Assembly (NCBI GenBank): GCA_020425835.1 | Contig: JAGQRC010000293.1 | Coordinates: 1 to 5,553, forward strand | DNA from: Planctomycetota bacterium | GTDB lineage: Bacteria; Planctomycetota; UBA8108; UBA1146; JAJFFE01 | DNA: 5,553 nucleotides | Direction: 5' to 3' | Shown: in pieces, positions 1-5,549 of the stretch | How the letters are laid out: every line of letters begins with the position of its first letter | Numbering within the stretch: position 1 is the stretch's first letter | The notes under the pieces: generated by a model | Database searches by the model: none | Seen by the model: the letters and a program-made list of their open reading frames with translations, nothing else | What the model was told of the DNA's origin: nothing | Position numbers and translations under genes: made by a program

Positions 1-198
1 CTCGCCCACTCCGAAACGCTGATAGTCGATCACCGCGCCGTCGGAGACCTCGACCGTGGTCGCCGTGCCATCGGTGGAGAAGCGGGCGGTCCCGTTGGGG
101 ACACCGGCGACCTCGATGTCTTGAGCGACGGCCAAGGAGACCACGGCAAGGAGAGCAAGCGAGAGCCATGGTCTCAACTCGAAAAGTCGATAGCGCAC
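1..198 (-). CDS. TpsA-type two-partner secretion exoprotein, N-terminus only (cut by window edge)
   Basis: Partial gene: 66 codons are present and the frame runs off the left edge still open. It starts at a GTG with GAGAGGA (207-213) eight bases upstream. The frame is open further back, but no ATG is available there. Residues 1-10 (VRYRLFELRP) are a basic leader. Residues 11-25 are hydrophobic and end in AVA before QD, a typical signal peptidase I site. The mature part contains NGTARFSTDG and VSDGAVIDYQRFGVGE, which matches the start of the haemagglutinin/TPS domain (compare the family pattern with an asparagine/glycine turn, then 'aiInw.sFnIG'). Such proteins cross the inner membrane by Sec and are threaded through a dedicated outer-membrane TpsB partner, folding into a beta-helix outside. 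The partner gene lies 95 bases upstream on the same strand, which strongly supports the call. The passenger function (adhesin, haemolysin, protease, toxin) cannot be judged from this fragment. A generic secreted protein is the alternative. Confidence 0.72.
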   Translation of the reverse strand, partial: MRYRLFELRPWLSLALLAVVSLAVAQDIEVAGVPNGTARFSTDGTATTVEVSDGAVIDYQRFGVGE

Positions 199-293
199 GG
201 GTCGAATCCTCTCGGCGTTCCCGCACGCGGCGTTCGAGGATGGTGGGTGCGACCGGACCGAAAAGCAACCCCCCGTGTTTCGACCTCCGTCGG

Positions 294-2150
294 TCAGAAA
301 ACGACGGCCAACGAGAAGTGCCATCGACTCACACCGGCAGCCGCACGATCCGCTCCGTTGTGAGCCTCCCGAGCCGACAAACCCCAGTCCAGCCGGACCC
401 GGACCCGTCTTCGAAGGATCAGCTCCGCTCCGAGGCCCGTCCCGATGAGGTCGACGTCCCGCTCGAAGGTGAGACGGTCCTGCTGCTCGGTCCGTGAGGC
501 GTCGAGGAAGCAACGGAGGATCAGGTCCCAGTCGCTCTCCGCGGCTGGTCGCTCGGTTGACGATGCGAGCCATCGTGCCACGTGCCAGCGATACTCGAGA
601 CTCGCCACGATGCCTCGATCACCGGACGTGTACGCCTCGGGATAACCTCGAACTGAACGAAACCCACCACTCAGCAGCGTGAAGTTCGGGGGGAGCCGTG
701 TTCCGAGCGAGTCCTGCGCGCTCACTCGCCATGCGATGCGGTGGGCCGAACGCTCCGCTCGATCGACGGGTCGGAACAGCGCGAACGGGTTCACAGCTCC
801 GGACCAGTCGAAGCGGAGGCGTCGCCAATCGTCATCGGCGTCCGTGCGTCCCAGCCGCACCACATCCCGGCGATCCGATCCGAGGGTCGAGACACTCCAC
901 TCGACGTCGACCGATGCGCGCCAATCCTGCTCCGCCTCGGTTTGTTCCGCGACCAGTCCGAACCGCGCGATGGCGAAGGTCGCGTCGGCCTCTTGCCGCA
1001 GCGTTTCGTTGTTCGTCTCGATCCGGTGGACGGCTCCACCCAACTCCGCGTCCGCGAAGAAGCTCCCGGAGGAGAAGATGTTGCTCCGGAGATCCACGCC
1101 CCCGACTGCCGCCGTCCCGGAGAAGTCGAGATCGAACGCGCCGACCTGACTCGCGTCGTACTCGCTGTACAGACCACTGCATCGCGCCGAGAACAGCGGA
1201 GCGGCCCGGAACGGGAACTCGTAGCTCGCCAGACCGGCGTTGGCTTCGTCCAGCTCCGCGGTGATGAACGCCACCGACAACGCATCGTCGTGTCCGGTGA
1301 GGTTGCGATGCAGCCATCCCAGTCGCTCGCGGAAGCGTCCGGTCTCCGGTGTGCCGGTGTTGTCCACCTCGAGCGATGCCGTCCAAGGCCGCACCGACGA
1401 GACGAGGTAATCCAGCGCGACCTCGTTCTCGCCAGTGCCGGGACCGATGCCGATCTCCACGCGCCGGTGACGAAAGCGGTTCAGCGCATCGGCGTAGTCA
1501 CGCAGTCGATCGACCGCGACCGGATCTCCCTCCGAGACCGGTGAGTCCCGGACGATTCGGCCCACCACCGGATCGGCAAGGGTCTCTTCCTCGGTCAGCG
1601 TCGTCTCTCCGACCAACGCCTTCGCGGCCACGACCCCGACCACTCCGACGGTGATATGGATGGTGAGCACGCCGTCCGATGCAGGGTCCAGCAGAGAGTC
1701 GATCTCCGATCGAAGCAGCCCGACTCGAACGGCTCCGATTCCCGCGCGTCGAAACACCCGAGTGATCGCGGTCGGTATCTCTCGGAGCGCCGATGCGTAG
1801 AGCGCCGTGCCCCGTCCTTCGCGGCCCCCGACTCGGCCCAACTCCAACCAGACGGGTCGCAGGTCGGGACGAGGTGCCACGAGCCCGTTCGGCACCTCGG
1901 CCAAGCGGACCCTCTCCCAATCGAGCTGCTCGGGACGGATGCCCGCGGTCAGCCCCTCGTATCGGAACGCGGTCACCCGGTAGGGGCCGCCGTCGCTCAC
2001 CTCCTCCGAAGCTGACTCGGTCGAGCCCTCGATCGAAGGGTCGACCGTCCCTCGGTCGGCACCCGAGACGAACGAGGCCGGCACCGCCAGGACGAACGCG
2101 ATGATGAGGATTCGACACTGCGCGACGAGACGAGCGGCGACCGTTCGCAA
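294..2150 (-). CDS. TpsB outer-membrane transporter of a two-partner secretion system (ShlB/FhaC/HecB family)
   Basis: A 618-residue Omp85-superfamily pore that recognises the TPS domain of its partner in the periplasm and exports it through a 16-strand beta-barrel. The start is TTG with AGAAGGA (2158-2164) seven bases upstream. Residues 1-31 form a signal peptide (hydrophobic 14-28, SGA|D). A linker runs to about 56. The first POTRA spans about 57-170, beginning YRVTAFRYEGL. It is enlarged by a proline- and arginine-rich stretch around 85-113 before the helix SALREIPTAITRVFRRAG. The second POTRA is about 171-250 (GETTLTEEETL, then ENEVALDYLV). The barrel follows from about 252 (SVRPWTASLEVDNTG). 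Two signature motifs are visible: VRGY at 500-503 (loop 6, in LLSGGFRSVRGYPE), and FLDAS at 548-552, a variant of the FxDxG strand motif. The chain ends in phenylalanine (SLAVVF), as expected for an outer-membrane barrel. Length is slightly above the usual 550-590. The downstream gene on the same strand is its probable substrate, so the order is tpsB-tpsA. Confidence 0.9.
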   Translation of the reverse strand: MRTVAARLVAQCRILIIAFVLAVPASFVSGADRGTVDPSIEGSTESASEEVSDGGPYRVTAFRYEGLTAGIRPEQLDWERVRLAEVPNGLVAPRPDLRPVWLELGRVGGREGRGTALYASALREIPTAITRVFRRAGIGAVRVGLLRSEIDSLLDPASDGVLTIHITVGVVGVVAAKALVGETTLTEEETLADPVVGRIVRDSPVSEGDPVAVDRLRDYADALNRFRHRRVEIGIGPGTGENEVALDYLVSSVRPWTASLEVDNTGTPETGRFRERLGWLHRNLTGHDDALSVAFITAELDEANAGLASYEFPFRAAPLFSARCSGLYSEYDASQVGAFDLDFSGTAAVGGVDLRSNIFSSGSFFADAELGGAVHRIETNNETLRQEADATFAIARFGLVAEQTEAEQDWRASVDVEWSVSTLGSDRRDVVRLGRTDADDDWRRLRFDWSGAVNPFALFRPVDRAERSAHRIAWRVSAQDSLGTRLPPNFTLLSGGFRSVRGYPEAYTSGDRGIVASLEYRWHVARWLASSTERPAAESDWDLILRCFLDASRTEQQDRLTFERDVDLIGTGLGAELILRRRVRVRLDWGLSAREAHNGADRAAAGVSRWHFSLAVVF

Positions 2151-2227
2151 GGGCGCGTCCTTCTCTCGAGCCGTCGACCCGACGACGGGGACCGGCTCGG
2201 AGCGGGCAGGTCTCCGCCGGAGGGCTG

Positions 2228-2256
2228 AGACTATCCCAACTCGAATGGAAAGTCAG
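2228..2256 (-). promoter_or_regulatory. possible sigma-70-like promoter of tpsB
   Basis: On the minus strand CTGACT (2251-2256) is followed after 17 bases by TAGTCT (2228-2233). The -35-like box is a fair match (4 of 6) but the -10-like box is poor (3 of 6). The spacing, and the position about 75 bases before the TTG start of tpsB, fit a promoter. This is a weak pattern match only. The divergent acetyltransferase gene starts about 90 bases away on the other strand, so the region must hold control sites for both genes. Confidence 0.28.
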
Positions 2257-2284
2257 CGAGTGGACGCTCCCGGCCTTGTCGCTA

Positions 2285-2299
2285 CGATTCGCCGAATCG
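2285..2299. promoter_or_regulatory. 15-bp palindrome, possible operator between divergent genes
   Basis: CGATTCG (2285-2291) and CGAATCG (2293-2299) are perfect inverted copies separated by one base. The dyad lies in the 197-base gap between the divergent tpsB and acetyltransferase starts, 49 bases upstream of the chosen ATG. A short dyad here is a plausible repressor or activator site, but no regulator is known and short CG-rich palindromes also arise by chance. If the acetyltransferase began at the alternative TTG at 2276, this site would fall inside its coding sequence. Confidence 0.3.
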
Positions 2300-2347
2300 A
2301 CACGAACAGGATCTCGAGGGATGCGAGAGGAAGGCGATGGGAACTCC

Positions 2348-2929
2348 ATGGTGATCTTGGCCCGGACGCGACATCGCTGGACCGCGCACGGGACGGATCT
2401 CGAGGTCGTCATTCGAACGGTCGAAGAGTACGACGCGATCCCCATCCTGGAGATCATCGACCAGATCCGCGCCGAAGGGGACACGTCCGTCAGCGAGCCC
2501 GGCGAGCCATCCGCCAGCGCGGGGCGAACGATCGAGTGGATCCAACAGCACCGGGAGAACGATCGCTACCTCGCGCTCGTCGCAACCGCCGAGGGCGAGG
2601 TCATCGGCCTGGTGCACTTCGAGAACGGCGCGCTCCGGCGCCTCGCTCACAAGGGTACCCTCGGAATCTCGGTCACCCGCGAGTGGCGGGGCCGCGGTGT
2701 CGGACGTCGACTCATGGAGCGGCTCATCGAGTGGGGTCGGGCGACCGATGGCGTCGACAAGATCGCCCTCGCCGTGCTGGCCGACAACCGCCGCGCGATC
2801 GCCCTGTACCAGAGCCTCGGGTTTCGCACCGAGGGTCGCCGACCCGCCGAAGTCCGACGCGCGCCGGGGGAGTACGTCGACGACATCCTGATGTACATCT
2901 GGGTCGGGGACCCAGCCCTGGTCCGCTGA
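2348..2929 (+). CDS. GNAT-family N-acetyltransferase
   Basis: A 193-residue single-domain acetyltransferase expected to move an acetyl group from acetyl-CoA to an amine. The substrate is unknown. From the ATG at 2348, the segment RWTAHGTDLEVVIRTVEEYDA (about 11-31) is the usual entry strand and helix. The central strands are RYLALVATAEGEVIGLVHF and HKGTLGISV. The acetyl-CoA pyrophosphate loop is RGRGVG (about 114-119), followed by the helix RRLMERLIEWG. NRRAIALYQSLGF (about 147-159) is the conserved asparagine/tyrosine motif. GEYVDDILMYIW (about 174-185) closes the fold, as in the subfamily that ends 'GeYvDe.lM'. Start choice is uncertain: a TTG at 2276 and an ATG at 2321 are in frame upstream. 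I prefer 2348 because the family rarely extends beyond this point and the extra residues look non-conserved, with GAGAGGAAGG at 2325-2334 as a rather distant ribosome site. It converges on the small minus-strand gene 12 bases after its stop. RimI- or RimJ-like ribosomal protein or small-molecule acetylation are possible but not decidable. Confidence 0.88.
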   Translation: MVILARTRHRWTAHGTDLEVVIRTVEEYDAIPILEIIDQIRAEGDTSVSEPGEPSASAGRTIEWIQQHRENDRYLALVATAEGEVIGLVHFENGALRRLAHKGTLGISVTREWRGRGVGRRLMERLIEWGRATDGVDKIALAVLADNRRAIALYQSLGFRTEGRRPAEVRRAPGEYVDDILMYIWVGDPALVR

Positions 2930-2941
2930 CGCTCCGATCCT

Positions 2942-3118
2942 TCAATCCGTCTGCGACAGTCGTAGCTCCGACTCGATCTCTCGGATCGCTCGGTCGATCT
3001 CCACGACGATGTCGACGGCACGGGCGGAAAGGTCCAGCCGCAGCAGCATCCGCGTCAACCCCGCGGCGACACGCAGGGACTCGAGTATCGCTTCTCGACT
3101 CAGCGAGTCATCGGTCAA
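2942..3118 (-). CDS. small conserved-looking hypothetical protein, 58 residues
   Basis: An open frame from TTG (3116-3118) to TGA (2942-2944), with GAGG (3126-3129) seven bases upstream inside a longer purine run. An in-frame TGA two codons upstream forces this start. The product, beginning MTDDSLSREAILESLRVAAG, is predicted helical throughout. It has a central LTRMLLRLDLSARAVDIVVE stretch and an amphipathic, acidic-basic C-terminal helix (EIDRAIREIESELRL) that could form a coiled coil. There is no signal peptide, membrane segment or cysteine. Third codon positions are strongly G/C-rich, like the neighbouring genes, which supports coding. The pattern of a leucine-rich helix followed by 'I..AI.EIE.EL' vaguely recalls the helical C-terminal part of CbpM-type chaperone modulators or MerR-like proteins, but I do not assign it. 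It lies between the convergent acetyltransferase (12-base gap) and the tRNA-Arg gene on its own strand. Confidence 0.62.
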   Translation of the reverse strand: MTDDSLSREAILESLRVAAGLTRMLLRLDLSARAVDIVVEIDRAIREIESELRLSQTD

Positions 3119-3169
3119 CCCTCATCCTCATCCACCAGCCCGGAAACCCCATCATCGTTCGAAAACGAC

Positions 3170-3202
3170 AAAACTCCCGAGCCCCCACCGAGGACTTCGG
3201 GA
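3170..3202 (-). terminator. weak intrinsic terminator-like hairpin downstream of tRNA-Arg
   Basis: Read on the minus strand, TCCCGA (3197-3202) pairs perfectly with TCGGGA (3175-3180) around a 16-base loop. It is followed by G and TTTT (3170-3173), with a second T run a few bases on (3162-3165). It lies 53 bases past the encoded CCA of the tRNA and before the small gene's ribosome site, a sensible place to end the tRNA transcript. The stem is short and the loop large, so efficiency is doubtful and a chance match is possible. Confidence 0.33.
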
Positions 3203-3254
3203 TTCGGGACGATGGACAGGTGGAGAGGCAGGACGCCGGAAGCACGGCTCGCGA

Positions 3255-3331
3255 TGGCACGCCCGGCAGGATTCGAACCTGCGACCGTCGGATTAGAAAT
3301 CCGATGCTCTATCCGGCTGAGCTACGGGCGC
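3255..3331 (-). tRNA. tRNA-Arg (anticodon UCU), CCA encoded
   Basis: A complete cloverleaf reads on the minus strand. The acceptor arm is GCGCCCG/CGGGCGT with a G1-U72 wobble pair; the other six pairs are Watson-Crick. U8-A9 come next, then the D stem GCTC/GAGC around a nine-base loop, anticodon stem TCGGA/TCCGA with loop TTTCTAA, a five-base variable loop, T stem GCAGG/CCTGC with loop TTCGAAT, and discriminator G. The anticodon TCT (minus strand, positions 3295-3297) reads AGA and AGG arginine codons. The body is 74 nt (3258-3331), and the next three bases (3255-3257) spell CCA, so the 3' end is genomically encoded. The gene lies 78 bases downstream of the stop of the CRTAC1-like gene on the same strand. 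Read-through from that gene or an own promoter are both possible. Confidence 0.97.
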
Positions 3332-3360
3332 CCGAGTCTGTTTCGGCTGGAGATATCGCT

Positions 3361-3373
3361 GGAGCAACGCTCC
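3361..3373. repeat. small hairpin GGAGC-aac-GCTCC between the secreted-protein gene and the tRNA
   Basis: A perfect five-base-pair stem with a three-base loop lies in the 78-base gap between the stop codon at 3410 and the 5' end of the tRNA at 3331. A second weak dyad, CCCGA (3391-3395) with TCGGG (3404-3408), directly follows the stop codon. Neither has a T run on the minus strand, so they do not look like ordinary intrinsic terminators. They may help end translation-coupled transcription or mark RNA processing before the tRNA, or may be chance. Confidence 0.3.
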
Positions 3374-3409
3374 TACGGCGTCGCGTCATACCCGACTTCG
3401 ATTTCGGGC

Positions 3410-5290
3410 TCAATAACAGGCGGCGCCCGGGCAACCGAGGGGAGCGGGGAGATCGATGGTCGGGTCGGTGCCACACTCCGACGGCGGCGCGACCTCCCCA
3501 CTCGCCCCGAGGAAGAGTGCCGACAGGAGGAGGATGGGATCGGCGACATCCAAGGACCCACTGTCCGTGACGTCTCCGCCATCCGGACACGGGAGCTCGC
3601 CGCCGAGGAAGAGGTAGCTCAACAGAACCACCACATCCGCGAGATCGACGACTCCGTTCCCATCGCTGTCTCCCCGCACGAAGAGCTCCTGGCACTCATC
3701 CGGTACGCCATCCCCGTTGATGTCCCCACTCGACCCGCTCGAGATGTCGAGGGCATCATCGATCCAGTTGCCGTTGCAGTCGAGGAACGCATCGAGCGGG
3801 CTCCGATCGATCGTGATCCTCTGGTCGACGGCAGAAGGACCCACGAGCGAGATGGGACCGTCCGGCCAATGGACGACGATCTGATCGACTTCCGTCGTCG
3901 ATCCGAGTCCGAAGTGTGCCCGAAGTGGCACCGAGCTCCGGAGTCCGGTCCCGGCGACGATGGGCGCGATCCGCTGTACGCCTTCGACGACGATCTCCAC
4001 CGTGGCCCCGACCGCGAAGCGGTTACCGCCGCCCTGGGTCAGCTCGACCTCCAGCCAGTGGTGCTGTCCGGCATCGGAGTTCACGAAGAGCGCGAGCGGC
4101 TGGTTCGACGAACTCACGATCAGGTCCACGTCACCGTCCCCATCGATGTCCCCCGCCGTCGCCGCGAAGCTCTGCGAGAACACCGGCGGAACTCCGGGGA
4201 TCGTTCCGACTCCGGTAGCGGCCGTCACATCCTCGAACCCGCCGCCCGGGAGCCCGCGGTGCAGGTGATTCTCCGAACTCGTCGTCGTGGCGAACGTGTC
4301 CCAGAGTCCGTCGTTGTCCGCGTCGAAGAAGAGGACACCCCACGCGCGAACGTTCATGGTCAGGCCGAGGGCGGCGGCGACGTCGGTGTAGCCTTCGTCA
4401 CCGTCGCTCGCGAGGAGTCGGCACCCCAGCGGTATGTTGTCCGACAGGAGAAGGTCGTAGCGCAGGTCGCCGTTGACGTCCGCGATCGCGATCCCCATGC
4501 CGCCCATCTGGAGCGCGGTCCCCGTCGCACTTCCCACCTCGACGAACACGCCGCCCTCGTTGCGGTACAACCGGTTGGGCGTGGGCCCGAGGTCTTTCGT
4601 CAGATAGAGGTCCGGATCGCCATCCCGGTCGTGGTCGAAGAATTGAGCCTGGAAGGCATAGGAGTCACCGACGTCGAGCCCGACCGCTTGCGTCACGTCC
4701 TCGAAGAAGACACCGTCCACGTTCCGGTAGAGTCGAGCACCACTGGGCCCCGCCAAGTAGGGCACGTAGAGATCGAGCCACTGATCGCCGTCGTAGTCGG
4801 CCCATGTGGCGCCCTGCGAACTCCCGACACCCGAGATTCCGACGGTGGAGGTCACGTCGACGAACGTGAGCCCGCCTTGGTTCCGGTACAGAGAGTCCGA
4901 TCCATCCGAGGAGAGATAGAGATCCAACAGTCCATCGGCATCGTAGTCCGCGACACTGACACCGCGGATCAGCGGATCGACGGGGAGCCCGGAGGTCGAT
5001 GTGACGCCGACGAAGAAGCCGCCTCCAGTGTTGGCGTAGAGTCGGACGGCCCCCTGCGCATTCGCTCCGGTCAGCAGGAAGTCGAGATCGCCGTCGCCGT
5101 CGAAATCCTCGAGCGCGATGCCATTGCCGAATCCCGCGGGATAGGTGACTGCGGAGATGCCGCGAAGGTTCGCTTCTTCTGTGAACGGGGCGATCTGAGC
5201 CGACGCGGAGAGCCCGACGAAGGACAACACCACAAGCCACCAACCCGTCGAGCGCGCGATGCGCCCAGGGGTCCCGGCACGATGCAACAC
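3410..5290 (-). CDS. secreted CRTAC1-like FG-GAP/ASPIC-UnbV protein with C-terminal dockerin-like repeats
   Basis: A 626-residue exported protein. It starts at GTG with GAGGAG (5297-5302) six bases upstream. A basic N-terminus and hydrophobic segment (about 17-31, ending SASA|Q) form the signal peptide. Seven calcium-binding FG-GAP/VCBS motifs follow at about 50-58-residue intervals: DFDGDGDLDFLL (62), DYDADGLLDLYL (115), DYDGDQWLDLYV (165), DHDRDGDPDLYL (219), DVNGDLRYDLLL (271), DADNDGLWDTFA (323) and DIDGDGDVDLIV (381). These suggest a seven-bladed beta-propeller. Residues 423-480 are an ASPIC/UnbV domain (NRFAVGATVEI ... HFGLG ... VDQIVVHWPDG). Residues 504-533 (DCNGNWIDD ... DINGDGVPDEC) resemble thrombospondin-3-type calcium repeats, with an isoleucine where a second cysteine is common. 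Residues 539-596 hold two dockerin-like EF-hand copies ending SYLFLGG and SALFLGA, then a cysteine-containing tail (CGTDP...LGCPGAACY). The role is unknown; adhesion, matrix or polymer binding are guesses. The architecture points to Planctomycetota. Confidence 0.9.
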   Translation of the reverse strand: MLHRAGTPGRIARSTGWWLVVLSFVGLSASAQIAPFTEEANLRGISAVTYPAGFGNGIALEDFDGDGDLDFLLTGANAQGAVRLYANTGGGFFVGVTSTSGLPVDPLIRGVSVADYDADGLLDLYLSSDGSDSLYRNQGGLTFVDVTSTVGISGVGSSQGATWADYDGDQWLDLYVPYLAGPSGARLYRNVDGVFFEDVTQAVGLDVGDSYAFQAQFFDHDRDGDPDLYLTKDLGPTPNRLYRNEGGVFVEVGSATGTALQMGGMGIAIADVNGDLRYDLLLSDNIPLGCRLLASDGDEGYTDVAAALGLTMNVRAWGVLFFDADNDGLWDTFATTTSSENHLHRGLPGGGFEDVTAATGVGTIPGVPPVFSQSFAATAGDIDGDGDVDLIVSSSNQPLALFVNSDAGQHHWLEVELTQGGGNRFAVGATVEIVVEGVQRIAPIVAGTGLRSSVPLRAHFGLGSTTEVDQIVVHWPDGPISLVGPSAVDQRITIDRSPLDAFLDCNGNWIDDALDISSGSSGDINGDGVPDECQELFVRGDSDGNGVVDLADVVVLLSYLFLGGELPCPDGGDVTDSGSLDVADPILLLSALFLGASGEVAPPSECGTDPTIDLPAPLGCPGAACY

Positions 5291-5354
5291 GGCCTTCTCC
5301 TCTTACGACTGCTTGCCCGAGAGAAGTCCCCGGCGGAGCCCAGCGCGGTGACCT

Positions 5355-5410
5355 CGGGACGAGTTCGAGATAAGGACGAGGTACTTTCCACCATTACAGC
5401 ACTCGTCCCG
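5355..5410. repeat. 10-bp inverted repeat with a third half-site around the promoter
   Basis: CGGGACGAGT (5355-5364) and ACTCGTCCCG (5401-5410) are perfect inverted copies 36 bases apart. A third partial copy, GGACGAG (5374-5380), lies between them in the same orientation as the left arm. The right arm falls in the -35/-10 spacer and the others lie downstream of the expected transcription start. A single RNA hairpin of both outer arms is therefore unlikely, and a DNA-binding site or pair of operators fits better. No regulator can be named. Confidence 0.4.
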
Positions 5411-5421
5411 GGCCCCGACAA
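5393..5421 (-). promoter_or_regulatory. sigma-70-like promoter of the CRTAC1-like gene
   Basis: On the minus strand TTGTCG (5416-5421) and TGTAAT (5393-5398) are separated by exactly 17 bases. The -10 box matches the consensus at five of six positions and the -35 box at four of six. Transcription would start near 5386, giving a leader of about 95 bases before the GTG at 5290. The AT-rich -10 stands out in an otherwise GC-rich region. One arm of an inverted repeat sits in the spacer, which suggests control at this promoter. Confidence 0.55.
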
Positions 5422-5530
5422 GACTCGCCCATCCGCGAGCGCGGTCGGAGCCGCGGAGCGTTCGAGCAGACCGGGACTGCACGCGGAGTTCGGAGCGTGG
5501 GGTCAGGCGGGCGTCTCGATCGTCGATAGC

Positions 5531-5549
5531 CCTCGGAGAGATTCCGAGG
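5531..5549. repeat. compact hairpin near the right edge
   Basis: CCTCGGA (5531-5537) and TCCGAGG (5543-5549) form a perfect seven-base-pair stem with a five-base loop. No T run follows on the minus strand, and the plus-strand continuation ends four bases later at the window edge. It may be the stem of a terminator for a gene outside the window or a chance dyad. The rest of 5422-5530 shows no supported gene on either strand. Confidence 0.3.

Noticed and set aside
741..1544. 267-codon open frame on plus, antisense to tpsB
   Set aside because: It lies entirely opposite the well-supported TpsB barrel and has no family motifs. High-GC coding DNA commonly leaves the antisense frame open.
1498..2484. 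328-codon minus-strand frame overlapping the tpsB start and the acetyltransferase
   Set aside because: It overlaps tpsB in another frame of the same strand with arginine/glycine-rich low-complexity translation and no recognisable domain. The TpsB signal peptide and POTRA regions explain the DNA better.
3119..3254. Possible promoter for the small gene (TTGTCG on minus near 3166-3171)
   Set aside because: No acceptable -10 box lies at 16-18 bases; the hexamer at 17 is GGTTTC. Only the terminator-like hairpin is supported here.
3009..3296. 95-codon plus-strand frame ending HARQDSNLRPSD
   Set aside because: The ending is the well-known spurious peptide produced by reading antisense across a tRNA T-arm. 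The rest overlaps the small minus-strand gene.
2942..3409. Integration hot spot or mobile element at the tRNA
   Set aside because: No integrase, transposase or repeated tRNA 3' end is visible in the window, so there is no evidence for an attachment site.
2101..3570. 489-codon open frame on plus, running through the acetyltransferase, the small gene and the tRNA
   Set aside because: It is a shadow frame: arginine- and proline-rich, overlapping the acetyltransferase on the same strand in another frame. Its segment GTPGRIRTCDRRIRNPMLYP is simply the antisense of the tRNA.
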